From contig NC_091670.1 in the NCBI RefSeq assembly GCF_042453785.1, positions 41,117,501 through 41,181,500 on the forward strand: a stretch of DNA of 64,000 bases, read 5' to 3'. Below the pieces are notes generated by a model that was not told the origin of the DNA, searched no databases, and was given only the letters and a program-made list of their open reading frames with translations. The stretch is from Malus domestica. Lineage: Eukaryota; Streptophyta; Magnoliopsida; Rosales; Rosaceae. Shown in pieces: positions 44,183-55,276 of the stretch (positions are counted from its first letter, which is position 1; the number at the start of each line of letters is the position of its first letter). A program made the translations under genes and the position numbers.

Positions 44183-47100
44183 TTATATAGGCATAATGTG
44201 AGCCAAGTTCAAACAGTGAACAAACTTGGCTACACCAACAACCTTAGTCAACATATCAGCGGGGTTGTCTTTCGTTGGAATCTTCTGGAGAATGATTTCC
44301 CCTTCACCAACAATTTCACGAACAAAGTGATAACGCACATCTATGTGCTTGGTCCTCGCATGATGAACCTGATACTTAGCCAAATAAATGGCACTCTGAC
44401 TATCACAATGTACCTCCACCTGCTTCTGATCAACCCCCAAATCTCTAATAAGCCCATGTATCCAAATGGCCTCCTTTATAGCTTCAGCAACTGCCATATA
44501 TTCAGCCTCTGTAGTAGACAAGGCAACAGACGACTGCAAAATGGACCTCCAACAAACTGGCCCTTTAGCCATAGTAAACACATAGCCTGTAGTAGACTTC
44601 CTTCCATCCAGATCACCTGCATAATCTGAATCAATATAACCAACTGCAAAATGACCAATACCAGAGTCATCTCTCTCAAAGCATAAACCAACATCTCGAG
44701 TACCATGGAGATACCTCAATATCCACTTAGCTGCTTGCCAATGCTCTTTACCTGGATTATGCATATATCGACTCACCATGCCAACTGCATGAGCAATATC
44801 CGGTCTAGAGCATACCATTGCATACATCAAACTACCAACCAAATTTGCATATGGTATATTTTTCATTTGCAGCTTCTCTTTATCAGTTTTAGGACACTGT
44901 AAAGAACTCAATTTAAAATGAGGAGCCAAAGGGGTACTAACCGGTTTGGTTGAATCATGAACTCCAAATTTCCGAATCAACTTCTCAAGATATTGTCTTT
45001 GATTCAAACTGACCAAACCCTTCTCTCTATCTCTAGTGATCTCCATGCCAAGGATCTTCTTCGCTTCACCAAGATCCTTCATCTCAAACTCATTCTTCAT
45101 TTGCTTCTTCAATTTCTCAATCTCTTCAACATTCTTTGAGGCAATCAACATATCATCAACATATATTAACAAATAAATGAAAGACCCATCTTGCAACTTC
45201 TTGAAGTACACACAATGATCATATTGACTTCTAGAATAATTTTGGCCTCTCATAAATTTATCAAACCTCAAATACTATTGCCTTGGAGATTGCTTCAAGC
45301 CATAAAGCGATTTCTTCAATTTGCAAAACAAATTTTCCTTCCCTTTCACTATATACCCATCCGGTTGACACATATAGATCTCTTCATTCAAATCACCATG
45401 TAGGAAAGCCGTCTTCACATCAAGTTGCACAAGCTCAAGATCATACTGTGCAACAAGAGCTAACATAATGCGAATTGAGGAGTGTTTCACAACCGGAGAA
45501 AAGATTTCATTGTAGTCAATGCCCTCCTTTTGTGCATACCCTTTAGCAACTAATCTTGCTTTAAATCTCACATTGCTTTTCTCATCAGCATCTTCCTTCT
45601 TGGCATACACCCATTTGCAACGGATAGCTTTCTTGCCCTTAGGCAATTTAGCTAAGTCCCAAGTCTTGTTCTTCAAGAGAGAATTCATCTCATCACCCAT
45701 GGCATTGCACCACCTTTTCTTCTCCTCACTCTCAATAGATTCCTCAAAATTGGATGGAATCTCATCAGTGATAATAGGAAGAGCAAAAGCAACATAGTCA
45801 CTGTACCGAGCTGGCTTGGTAATTTGTCTCTTTCCTTTGTTCTTAGCAATAGACTCTTGAGGTGAAACTTGCTCTTCAACTTGAATAGAATCTTCAAGTT
45901 CAACTTCTTCAACATCCTCATGGTCTCCAACTTCTTCACTTGTAGTGGCTTCGACATCAGCGGAAATAGGATTTGAAGTATCAGAGGCAACTTTCTCAAG
46001 CTCCACCTGTTGGACATCTTTCACATTCTTCTCAGAGACTTTGTACATACTTTCTTCATCAAATGTCACATCTCTACTAATTACCAGTTTCTTCATCTCT
46101 GGACACCACAACCTGTAACCTTTGACACCACTACTAAAACCAAGAAAGATAGCCTTTTTGGCTCTAGGATCAAGTTTATTTTCAGTCACATGAAAATAAG
46201 TAGGTGAACCAAAAATACGGATATAGTCATAATCAGAAGAAGGTTTTCCAGTCCATACCTCCATTGGTGTCTTACCCTGAACAGCAGCTGAAGGTAATCG
46301 GTTGATGATGTGACATGCATAATTAACTGCTTCTGCCCAAAATGACTTGCTTAAACCCGACTGAGACAACATACATCTAACCTTCTCAAGCAAGGTTCGA
46401 TTCAATCTTTCTGCAACTCCATTTTGTTGTGGAGTTCCCCGAACACTAAAATGTCTCACAATTCCTTCCTCTTTGCAAACTTTAAAGAAAGGGTCGGATG
46501 TGTATTCACCACCATTATCCGATCTCAAAATCTTAATCTTTCTCCCAGTCTGGTTCTCAACCATTTTCTTCCATCCCAAGAAAATGCTTAACACCTCACT
46601 CTTATGCTTCATAGTGTAGACCCAAGACCTTCTTGAATAATCATCAACAAAGGTCACGAACCAATGTCTACCACTCAATGAAGGAGTCTTTGTAGGACCC
46701 CAAACATCCGAATGCACATAATCAAGAATGCCCTTCGTCTGATGTACAGCAGTACCAAACTTCACTCTAGTTTGCTTCCCCAAGACAAAATGCTCGCAGA
46801 AATCAAGTTTACAAGTCGTGGCACCTTTTAAAAGACCTTGTTTCACAAGCCCTTGTAGAGCTTTCTCACCAGCATGGCCTAATCTCATATGCCACAGTCT
46901 AGTAGTATCTGAATCAGATGTACCCATATTTTCTGAGACTACAGATGCTTCACCTGTCACAGTGCTTCCCTGCAATAAATACAAATGGCCACATCTAGGA
47001 GCTTTCATCACAACAAGTGCACCATAAGTAACTTTCAATGTATGTCCATCTGAATGAAACCTGAAACCCTTAGATTCCAAAGTACCCAAAGAAATAAGAT

Positions 47101-48223
47101 TTTTCTTCAAATTCGGTACATACCGAACACCTGTCAACTCTTTAACCATGCCATCATGCAACTTCAAACGAACTGTACCAATCCCTTTTGTTGTGCAAGG
47201 ATTGTCATCTCCCATGAACACAACGCCACCATCAAACTCTTTCAAGCTTGAAAACCAATCCTTGTGAGGAGTCATATGATGAGTACAACCCGTATCCAAC
47301 ACCCACTTAGTAGCACAATCAAATGATGAGGAAGTGGTTAAAGCAAAATCAGAAAAATCTGTTTCAACCTCAGCAACATTAGCTTCAGAACTTTCTTTGC
47401 CTTTGGTCTTCAATTTAGGACAATCTTTCTTCCAATGGCCCTTATTACGACAAAAGGCACATTCATCTCTTTCCAAAGGTTTTCTACCTTTAGAGTTTCC
47501 TCTAGGTCGAGACTGTGATTTTTTCCTACTAGAAGATGATCTTCTCTCCGATGATCTAACTCTAACAAATAAAGCTTCAAATGTACTATCATGATTTTTA
47601 TCTCTATGCCTCATTTCATAATTCATCAAGGCATTTGACACATCTTCAAATTTCACAGTTTCTTTACCATGCATAATAGTGGTAACAAAATGCTCATAAG
47701 AGTCCGGCAAGGAATTCAACAATATTAAGGCCTTATCTTCATCCTTAATATCCTCATCTAAATTTAACAAGTCGGCAATCAACTTATTAAAAGCATCAAG
47801 GTGTCTAATCATTTTTATACCTTCTTTGTATTGGAAGCGGTAGAGTTTTTTCTTCAAGTGTAGCCGGTTCTCTGCACTCTTCGTCATATACTTGTCTTCC
47901 AATTTTTGCCACAACACACTTGCTACCGTCTCCCGCATCACAAAATACTTCTGAGTTTTTGCAAGGCACAACCGAATTGAAGAGCAAGCCCACAAATTTA
48001 ATTTCTCCCATTCCGGCTTCGACATAGCTTCTGGCTTCTCTCCCAAAGCGGTAAGTAGATCTTGTTGAGCCAACACATCTTTGACCTCACATTGCCACAT
48101 CCCAAAGTTGTTTGTGCCATCAAACTTTTCCACTTCGAACTTTGCATTTTGCACCGTAGTTCTTGCAAACCCGGAGCTGCTTCCAAAAGGATTTTCATCT
48201 TGCCCATCTGACATCTTTGGCAA
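44183..48223 (-). pseudogene. Gag-Pol of copia 3, one nonsense codon
   Basis: It starts at ATG 48223 (MPKMSDGQDENPF). A UBN2-type Gag is followed by the zinc knuckle CAFCRNKGHWKKDC. Protease has WVLDTGCTHH. Integrase has HMRLGH, HSDVWGP, SDNGGEY and NGVAERLN. Reverse transcriptase has [19 protein letters not shown] and QLDVKTAFLHG. A single TAG at 45272-45274 interrupts after SLYGLKQSPRQ where W is expected. The same frame then continues with YVDDMLIASKN and RNase H (DSDYAGD, TEAEYMA, CDSQSAI) to 44183. Total about 1346 codons. Apart from this one codon all domains look whole. Confidence 0.9.
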
Positions 48224-48263
48224 CTAGACAGTACCCAAGAGCAACCAGTGCTCTGATACCAAT

Positions 48264-48918
48264 TGTTGTGCTAGGACAGCACCAAACCCGTTGGAACCAA
48301 CTCAAGCTAACCCACAAGAAATTTATCAAATGAAATGCAAGAACAAAATATTAAAGACACCAAGATTTTAACGAGGTTCCTCAACAGTCAGTGTAACTGG
48401 AGTACGTCCTCGGAGCAGTAGGAGCTCACCCAATAATCCACTATCAACCAAATGGGAGTTTACAAAGTGTTGACAATCTCACAACCCAAAAGCCCAATAC
48501 ACCCAATAGCTCTCACACACCAAAGAAACAAATAGAGAGGGAAATATAGTGAATAATTTCCTCTCTATACAAAGCTCAAAGCTAATACACAAATACAACT
48601 TTGATTGAGTGAGTACCAACAAAGAAAGAAAATCACCTTTCTTTCTTCTCTTCAAAATGGGGCTGCAGCACCTCTGTTTTTGCTCTCATTTTCTGCTACG
48701 TTTTTTTCCTCTCTTATGGCTTCATTACTACACTTCATCAAAAATAGCAATTATTTCTCTTTCAAAGAACTCATCCGTGACTTCCCATGGACCAAGACAA
48801 CTTTAGACCAATTCCCTTTTCTTTTCCCCAAAACAAGGAAGAGACATAATTATTTTGTCTTTTTTTTCTTTTTGATTTGTTTAATTAAAAGGTGGCCACT
48901 TGGCCACATACTCCAACA
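48264..48918 (-). repeat. 5' LTR of copia 3 (minus orientation)
   Basis: 655 bp, adjacent to the primer site at 48250-48261. Confidence 0.94.
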
Positions 48919-49240
48919 TCCTCCATTGAAGAACCTAGATTTTCATCTAAGTAGCGTCGTATGTATGACCCCTCGTGCCGATACTGATTCTCATCCTTCA
49001 GTCAAGCTATGCACTTTTTGAGAGATATGAACAAGATGTTTACTCTATGTAACGTGTTTGATTTGAATCTAATTATATATAATCACCTCGGCGCTTCCCA
49101 AATCTTCCCAAAGCCGAAGAATTGCTGCTGTGGAAGATGCAATTTCTAGAGTTCCATTCAACGGCTCCACGCTTTCTTTGGTTATACTTTGACCCAAGAG
49201 AAAGAATCTATGCACCATCATCGCATTAACCCCAGAAGAA

Positions 49241-50669
49241 GGGTTAATCTCATGCTGAAGTTTTTTAGTTTTCAACTTTTAGTACATGATTTTTTTTTTC
49301 ATTCTAGTCTGATACCTAAAGTCATAATTCTGGGACATTTTCATATATCCGTTAAGTTTTCCGTCAGGACCTCAATTAACTGATGATGTGGCGCTCACTT
49401 GGACAATGATTGAGCGCCACGTGTCAATATGGGCCTATGTGAATATTAAAAAAATTAAAGTTTTTTCTTTCTTTTCTAGGCATCCTACTTCCCTCAGACC
49501 CTCTCCCCTCATTCTCCCTCCATTCTCTGCACCCACCCTCCCCGCTCACCCACAATTTGCCCTGCTCCTCTTCCACCTATCTAGGTATGACGTAGGCTTT
49601 GCCGCCGCACAAATGGGTCGGTGTTATCGAAGGTCAGCCGCAGGTGGCGGTGGATCAACGGAGTCAGTAGCGGATCGACGTTTCGGAGATAGCTAATTGC
49701 AGTTTCGATTGCTGAACTATCTTAATCTTGGAGGCCATGGTGACGGTGACGGGTTTGGGGGTTTCGAATATGGCAACGATCTGATGGGAGGAATTGGGTG
49801 AAGAGGGTGGAGGAGAGAGAAGAGAGGGGAGGTGAAGAGGGTAGGGGTGGGTATTGTATAGAGGTTGGGTGGGTGCAGAGGAAAGAAGGGAGGGAGCAAG
49901 GTAGATGTGTGGGTGTGCGGGGAGGTGGGTGTAGGGAAAAGAAGGGAAGGAGAAGGAGGGAGGGTGTAATATCCCACATCGCCCGAGGGAGGGGAGGTGA
50001 TGTGTCTTATATGTATATGTCCACCTCCCTATAGTAAGACGCGTTTTGGGTGGAAGCCCAAGAACAAAACCGTGAGGGCGTGGCCCAAAACGGACAATAT
50101 CTTATTATGCGGACTGGGATGTGACAATTTGGTATTAGAGCCACTCCCCGGCCGAAAGTGTGCCGACAAGGGCGTTGGGCCCCTAAAGGGGTGGATTGTA
50201 AGATCCCACATCGTCCGGGGGAGGGAAGGTGATGTGCTTTATATGTACATGCCCACCTCCCTATAGAAAGACGTGTTTTGGGTGGAAGCCCAAGAACAAA
50301 ACTGTGAGGGCATGGCCCAAAGTGGACAATATCTTACCATGCGGACTCGTGAGGGCGTGGCTCAAATCGGACAATATCTTACTATGTGGACTGGGATGTG
50401 ACAAAGCGAGGCGGGAAGGGTGAGGCAGGATGCCCAAAAAAGATTTTTTTTTTAAAATTTCCACGTGGATCCATATTGACATGTGGCGCCCAGTCATTGT
50501 CCACGTAGGTGCCACTTCATCAGTTAATGAATGTTCTGACGGAAAACTTAACGAATGTATGAAAATGTTCCAAAATTATGACTTTAAGTACCAAACTGGG
50601 ACAAAAAAAACTTCATGTATCAAAGGTTGAAAATCAAGAAATTTTAGGGTAGTAAACTAAGATTAACCC
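49241..50669. mobile_element. Mutator-like element with ~230 bp inverted termini, containing a TRIM
   Basis: The left end GGGTTAATCT (49241) and right end AGATTAACCC (50669) continue as inverted copies for about 230 bp (for example CGTTAAGTTTTCCGTCAG and its counterpart near 50535-50553). Flanks CCAGAAGAA (49232-49240) and CTAGAAGAG (50670-50678) match at 7 of 9, as expected for a 9 bp Mutator target duplication. It lies in exon 6 of terpene synthase C. The interior has pyrimidine/purine-rich sequence (49500-49960) and a TRIM at 49965-50403. No transposase. Confidence 0.75.
49965..50403 (+). mobile_element. TRIM retroelement, Cassandra-related ends without the 5S core
   Basis: LTR 49965-50126 (TGTAATATCCC to GATGTGACA) is followed by the primer site TGGTATTAGAGC (50130-50141, one change from TGGTATCAGAGC). 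A 43 bp spacer, a purine tract AAAGGGGTGGAT (50185-50196) and LTR 50197-50403 follow. The second LTR holds a duplicated block of about 45 bp (GTGAGGGC-TGGC and GGACAATATCTTAC). No matching target duplication is seen (GAGGG against AAGCG). Confidence 0.78.
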
Positions 50670-52335
50670 CTAGAAGAGACAATACCATTCTTTAAGTAGT
50701 CTTCCGCTTTCGGCAAGTGCCCGGATTTGAACCGTTTTGCTTCTGCTAAAAATGCATTGCACAGAACCCCCCACTGCACGTGATAGTAGAATTAACTATA
50801 TGTTAAACCTTCTCTTGAACAAACTAGTAATTAAATTTCATGACACTAATCCGGTTTAATATATTACCTTCTTAAACGAATGTAATGGGTATCGCCCATG
50901 CTTTTGATAGAATTTGCAGCTGATTTCATTCGTCATATGGTAAAGAGCCTTGAAATATATGTTCATGTAGTCCGGTTTAAGTGCTCTATAGCACCAATTT
51001 CGCATCTGCAGCGTAACATTTACTGATCAATTCACGGTGAAAACTGGTGAAGCCAATTAAGAAAGTACAGGCATTTTATTGTTTACATATTGACAGCCTC
51101 AGTGAAGAGAGTAAGTTCATCAAGCGTCTCGTACATCGAAAATGTCATCGATAAATGGTTTTGTGAACTGAATCCTCTCCTCTTACAAGTTAGGATCTGT
51201 TGAGCGCAAACTACAGTTCCCTAGGCAGTCCCATCTCTTTCCATCACCTAATTATTTTGTTGGATGAAATAAACAGACAAATTAGGATTTCTATAGTGCA
51301 GTTAATCGTATTGTTTACATGCAGATATATTCTTGATATTGATGATATTGTTGGTACTTCGACCTTGTAGATATGTGTACAACATGGTTGACGATAAATT
51401 GGACAGCATTTTTAAGAAGTGCTGTTAAATGCACGATGTCAGTTAATTTTGGAAATTTGAATATCTACTTCTGATGTATGGACTGAACCAAATTAAAATC
51501 CGTTTTGCCACATCCTGTAGCATATTTAGCCATCTATTGTTCATGCCAGCTTGGGAATTAGTAAAAAAAAGTGGCCATGAATGTGGCCAAGCTTTTGTGA
51601 TGGGGGTACTCCAGTGTGTTCCCCACAACTCTGGCCTAATGAGGACCAGGATAGGACAATGATCTATTAGGAGATCACTACTCAATTTTCCAGCTTCATC
51701 AAATGCATCTTCTCCTTCCCTGCTTAGCTGTGAAGCTTCATACACACTCATCAATCCCTTGACCTCTTAACTAATTAACATTTTCTTAAAATGCTTCCTT
51801 CTCTTTCCTTCAAGTTGTTGACACATCTATTAATAACAAAAGTTATAATTGGGAGTGATTGACTGATATTGAATATCAATCTACAATACTACGTAAATAT
51901 ACGAAACAAATTGTTACCGAAATTTTAGTTATACTCACCCTCAGGCACGAAGTGACCATGTGGCCATAACAGAAGGGCAACTTCATGAAGGTCATTTTGC
52001 TGATGAGAAAGGCCAGGAGCTGATAGATATGATTAGGTCAATTTGTTCTTCGATAGTGGTAATCTATACCTAGACGTTGAACAACATCGATCATGTTCAA
52101 ACTTTCGAGCGCGCCTTCTCCTCCTACTTTGCTCAATACATTCCTGAAGGCCTCCAACTTTTATTCATGTCAGAAACGGCATGTCATCCTGCAAGCAAAG
52201 TGGAGTTATTGGAAGAGTGGACATAGGTTTGGATATAAATAGCTGAATGAGATTAGAGTGCCCAAGAAGTAGGATCTCTTTTTTAGCAATATTTGGAGTG
52301 GAGATAGCAAAGATGGCCTGAGAAGAAAATGCCAT

Positions 52336-53459
52336 AGAGGGAAGAGTACAAGGTATGTACCTTGTTTAACAAGTGTTTAAATTTGTTGGCATTCTTCGGC
52401 ACATGTATCTAACCAGGGCCGGAGCCAGATAGATGTAGGTGGCCCTGACCCTCTCGCACCATTTGAGCAAGCTTACATTATTCCTTGATTTGCACAAGTT
52501 GTTCATCATTCAATGTTACTTTTATATTATATGTTTTGCCTTTCAGCCCTACACATAAAATTGTTCATCTACAACTCCATTTATGGCACAAAACGTCAAC
52601 ATGTTTCTCATTTATAGAGCCCATATGAAATTATATCTTTGTGACATGCTAAAATGCAAACTCCCACTTGTGTATCATTACATATTTGGAATAACCAGAA
52701 AATAGTGCATTGCGTGATCATTCATTGCTATCATATAAAAAAATATTGTTCCATTGCCTAATAAACCCTACAGTTTTTTGTTGAATATAACTTCATAAAA
52801 GGGAAGTAAGGTATTAAAATGACCAAATAACCCTAAACACGAGTAACTTATATTGGATGGAAAACTTAACGAAGTTAGGGAGAGATAACAAATTAATGAT
52901 TTCATTAAGTTGATATGACAAATTGCTTAAAATTTTAGTTTATATGACAAATTACAAAATCCGTACAAGTTCATATGATATTTCAAAAAATTTCCTTACT
53001 TTCAAAGAGTTTTATGATAGAATGCCAACTTCCTTCATGGTATCAAAATAAATTAATCTATGTGTGAATCTTGGCAACCACACGTATTTCACATCAGTTA
53101 ATTTGTTCATTGTTAGGTCCCCGTTAATACCTTGACCACAATCAGTGATATATTAGCAGATTAAATAACAATTATTAGTGAGTGATTAGTTATAGCCAGC
53201 TGACAGTTTGTTTGAGTGGAGAGTTATATATGAGCTCATGCTCTGGAGGTAAAAGCTAAGAACAAATTTTACAAAACGAAATCAAAATACAAAAAAATAT
53301 TGGAGCACTGCTCCTTCTCTTCCCTCCTTCCCCCCTTCCCCCTTCTTCCCTATCTCTCAGTGTTACTTGCATGTTGAATAGGGAATTGAGAATTGGATTT
53401 TATCATTCATGCTTTCAACATAATAAATTTTAGTTGAAACCATAATTTTTGTGCGTTTA
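52336..53459. other. Intergenic DNA upstream of terpene synthase C
   Basis: AT-rich. No gene recognised, and no confirmed repeat boundaries. Confidence 0.45.
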
Positions 53460-53579
53460 GAATGTGTTGTCCATTCCAAATGTACCATGTGGTGTTCGAA
53501 GTTTTCTATTTGATTTATGTTTTTGGACTACCAGTATTTGTACAAGGCTATATTATTATTGTTGGATACCACTATTTAT

Positions 53580-53707
53580 CACACTATATACGAGATATGT
53601 TTTATGAAAGATTTTATGGCATGCTAAGGTTTTCTGAAAACCTATTACATATTATACTATTAAGTTTTCATAAAACTTTGGAGGTTAGTATGTTGAATAA
53701 CTGTTTC

Positions 53708-53747
<40 letters not shown>

Positions 53748-54083
53748 ACTTGGTCCACTCATATTTGTATTGCACCCCCTCAGAACTTAGATTCGAGGCG
53801 TACAATCTTGGCGTCAAGGTACTCCCGCATCAGCATCTTCGAGTCCTCTCAGTGTATGACTCACCTCTTTGTTCATTCAATTTCATATTATTCCTTGTTA
53901 GTGTTTAGGATTAGTTGTATGCTTTGAACACATTCCTCATTTGCATAATCATTGTATTTAAATTCATAACTTTTATTTACATTCGTTGTTCTCATGCATC
54001 CTAATATGGCCTCGTCACCTTCGGGTGTCAGTCAGTACGTGCCTACCCTGGTATTCAGGGAATATCAGGGTCGGGCGTGTCAA
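53580..54083 (+). mobile_element. Diverged fragment of the LARD-family LTR
   Basis: It matches LARD LTR positions of about 8080-8547: CAACTTGGTCCACTCAT, ATTCGAGGCGTACAATC, GCATCTTCGAGTCCTC and the end GTCGGGCGTGTCA. The left end is unclear, so the LTR is 5'-truncated. A TA microsatellite lies at 53714-53746, in the same place as a short TA run in the LTRs. No target duplication is seen. Confidence 0.75.
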
Positions 54084-54094
54084 GTAATGACTTT

Positions 54095-54660
54095 ATATTC
54101 AGTTTCAATAGAGAATTGAGAAATTGTGTTCTGTTTATTGGAAGACCAAGAGATAGGATTATACCCCAAGAAAACTACAAGTCCAGTTGTTGACCTTCTG
54201 TCATTAGGGTCTCTAGCCCAATCGGCATCACTAAATGCATGTAAATCTAAGACACCTTTAACAAATTGAATACCATAGTTCTGTGTACCCTACAAATACC
54301 TAAGTATCCTTTTTACAGCGAGAAAGTGAGACTCCATTGGACAATGCATGAACTGACAGACTAGATGCATTGAGAATGCAATATTTGTTCTAGTAAAGGT
54401 AAGGTACTGAAGTGCCCCTACAATACTTCTGTATAATTCAAGATTGTTCCCATCATCTTTGAGCAATATGTTATATGACACATTTCTGTTTTTGTAAGTA
54501 AATCAGACACGTACTTAGCTTGAGAAAGAAACAACCCCTCTTGATTCTAAGTAATCTAAATGCCAAGAAAGTGTCCCCAAGTCTTTAATATCAAATTCCT
54601 TAGTCTAGGCAGCAATGACCAGGTTGCTAAGACTGTTATAAGGTTGTTGAGTAACAGAAA
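54095..54660 (-). pseudogene. Copia RT-RNase H fragment, related to copia 1
   Basis: The minus-strand open piece 54481-54290 reads LLKDDGNNLELYRSIVGALQ, then YLTFTRTNIAF and FMHCPMES, close to copia 1 at about 3925-4110. RNase H remnants (RDPNDRRSTTGL-like, NPIS-SS) lie at 54100-54280. It abuts the LARD-type LTR fragment on the left. Decayed. Confidence 0.72.
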
Positions 54661-55276
54661 TATCTTCAATTGTTTTTTGTAATGACCACACAACAATTTT
54701 GCATTGTAGGTAAAAAGCTCAATTCAATAAATCAAATATTGTAACAAATCACGTGACATGACAAACAATTAATAGATAGTTTGACTAATTTATAATCACA
54801 TGGCATCTAAAATTATGCATTAGTTTTAGAGAAATTCCTCCATAAAACTACTAAATGTTGGGGCCACATATTTGCCCCAAATTCATGTGGACAAGCTATT
54901 CATGATCCAGCTGGTTGATGAAGTTGAGAGTATGAACTTTATACCGAAAAATTAAAGTCTCACTTCTTGGATATTTTTATTCATTGTTAATCAATTTTTA
55001 GTTGGATGGCCACATAAAAGTTTAGTTTGTAACAAGTTTAGCAAATCTCGGCCCTTCAACAACTAGGATATTTTTTTCTTTCAGAAAAGAAAACAACTGA
55101 AGAGCATCAAATTAATCTCTTCATTTTACATTCTCCCTTCCGGTAGCGATTCACATGCCTTGCACTTATGTTCTAGTTGTTTATTCCTTGCTCAGTAGGA
55201 TAATAATGTATTATAAACTAGCTAGGGTAATTCTATTTGTACCCATTGCACGTAAGAAATCGAAATCAAATCAACT

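Larger units (their letters stand above)
43385..48918 (-). mobile_element. Ty1/copia retrotransposon 3, young and nearly complete
   Basis: The LTRs are 43385-44040 (656 bp) and 48264-48918 (655 bp), with ends TGTTG/CAACA. Target duplication TCCTC lies at 43380-43384 and 48919-48923. The primer site TGGTATCAGAGC on the minus strand is at 48250-48261, and a purine tract AAGGTGGAGAT lies next to 44040. I count seven substitutions and one length change between the LTRs (about 1.1%). Gag-Pol is interrupted once. It sits in exon 7 of terpene synthase C. Confidence 0.95.
43200..52335 (-). pseudogene. Terpene synthase C, broken copy split by two insertions
   Basis: Minus-strand remnants match copies A and B exon by exon: exon 1 about 52335-52200 (starts MAFSSQAIFAIST), exon 2 about 52197-51940 (stops and frame changes), exon 3 about 51827-51448, exon 4 about 51245-51085 (IDDIFDV still visible), exon 5 about 51005-50868. 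Exon 6 is split into 50776-50679 and 49240-49086 by a Mutator-like element. Exon 7 is split into 49000-48924 and 43384-43240 by copia 3. The enzyme cannot be made. Its N-terminus differs from A and B, so it was an older paralogue. Confidence 0.85.

Noticed and set aside
49717-49979. Pro/Ser/Thr-rich frames on the minus strand
   Set aside because: They come from purine/pyrimidine-biased DNA inside the Mutator-like element.
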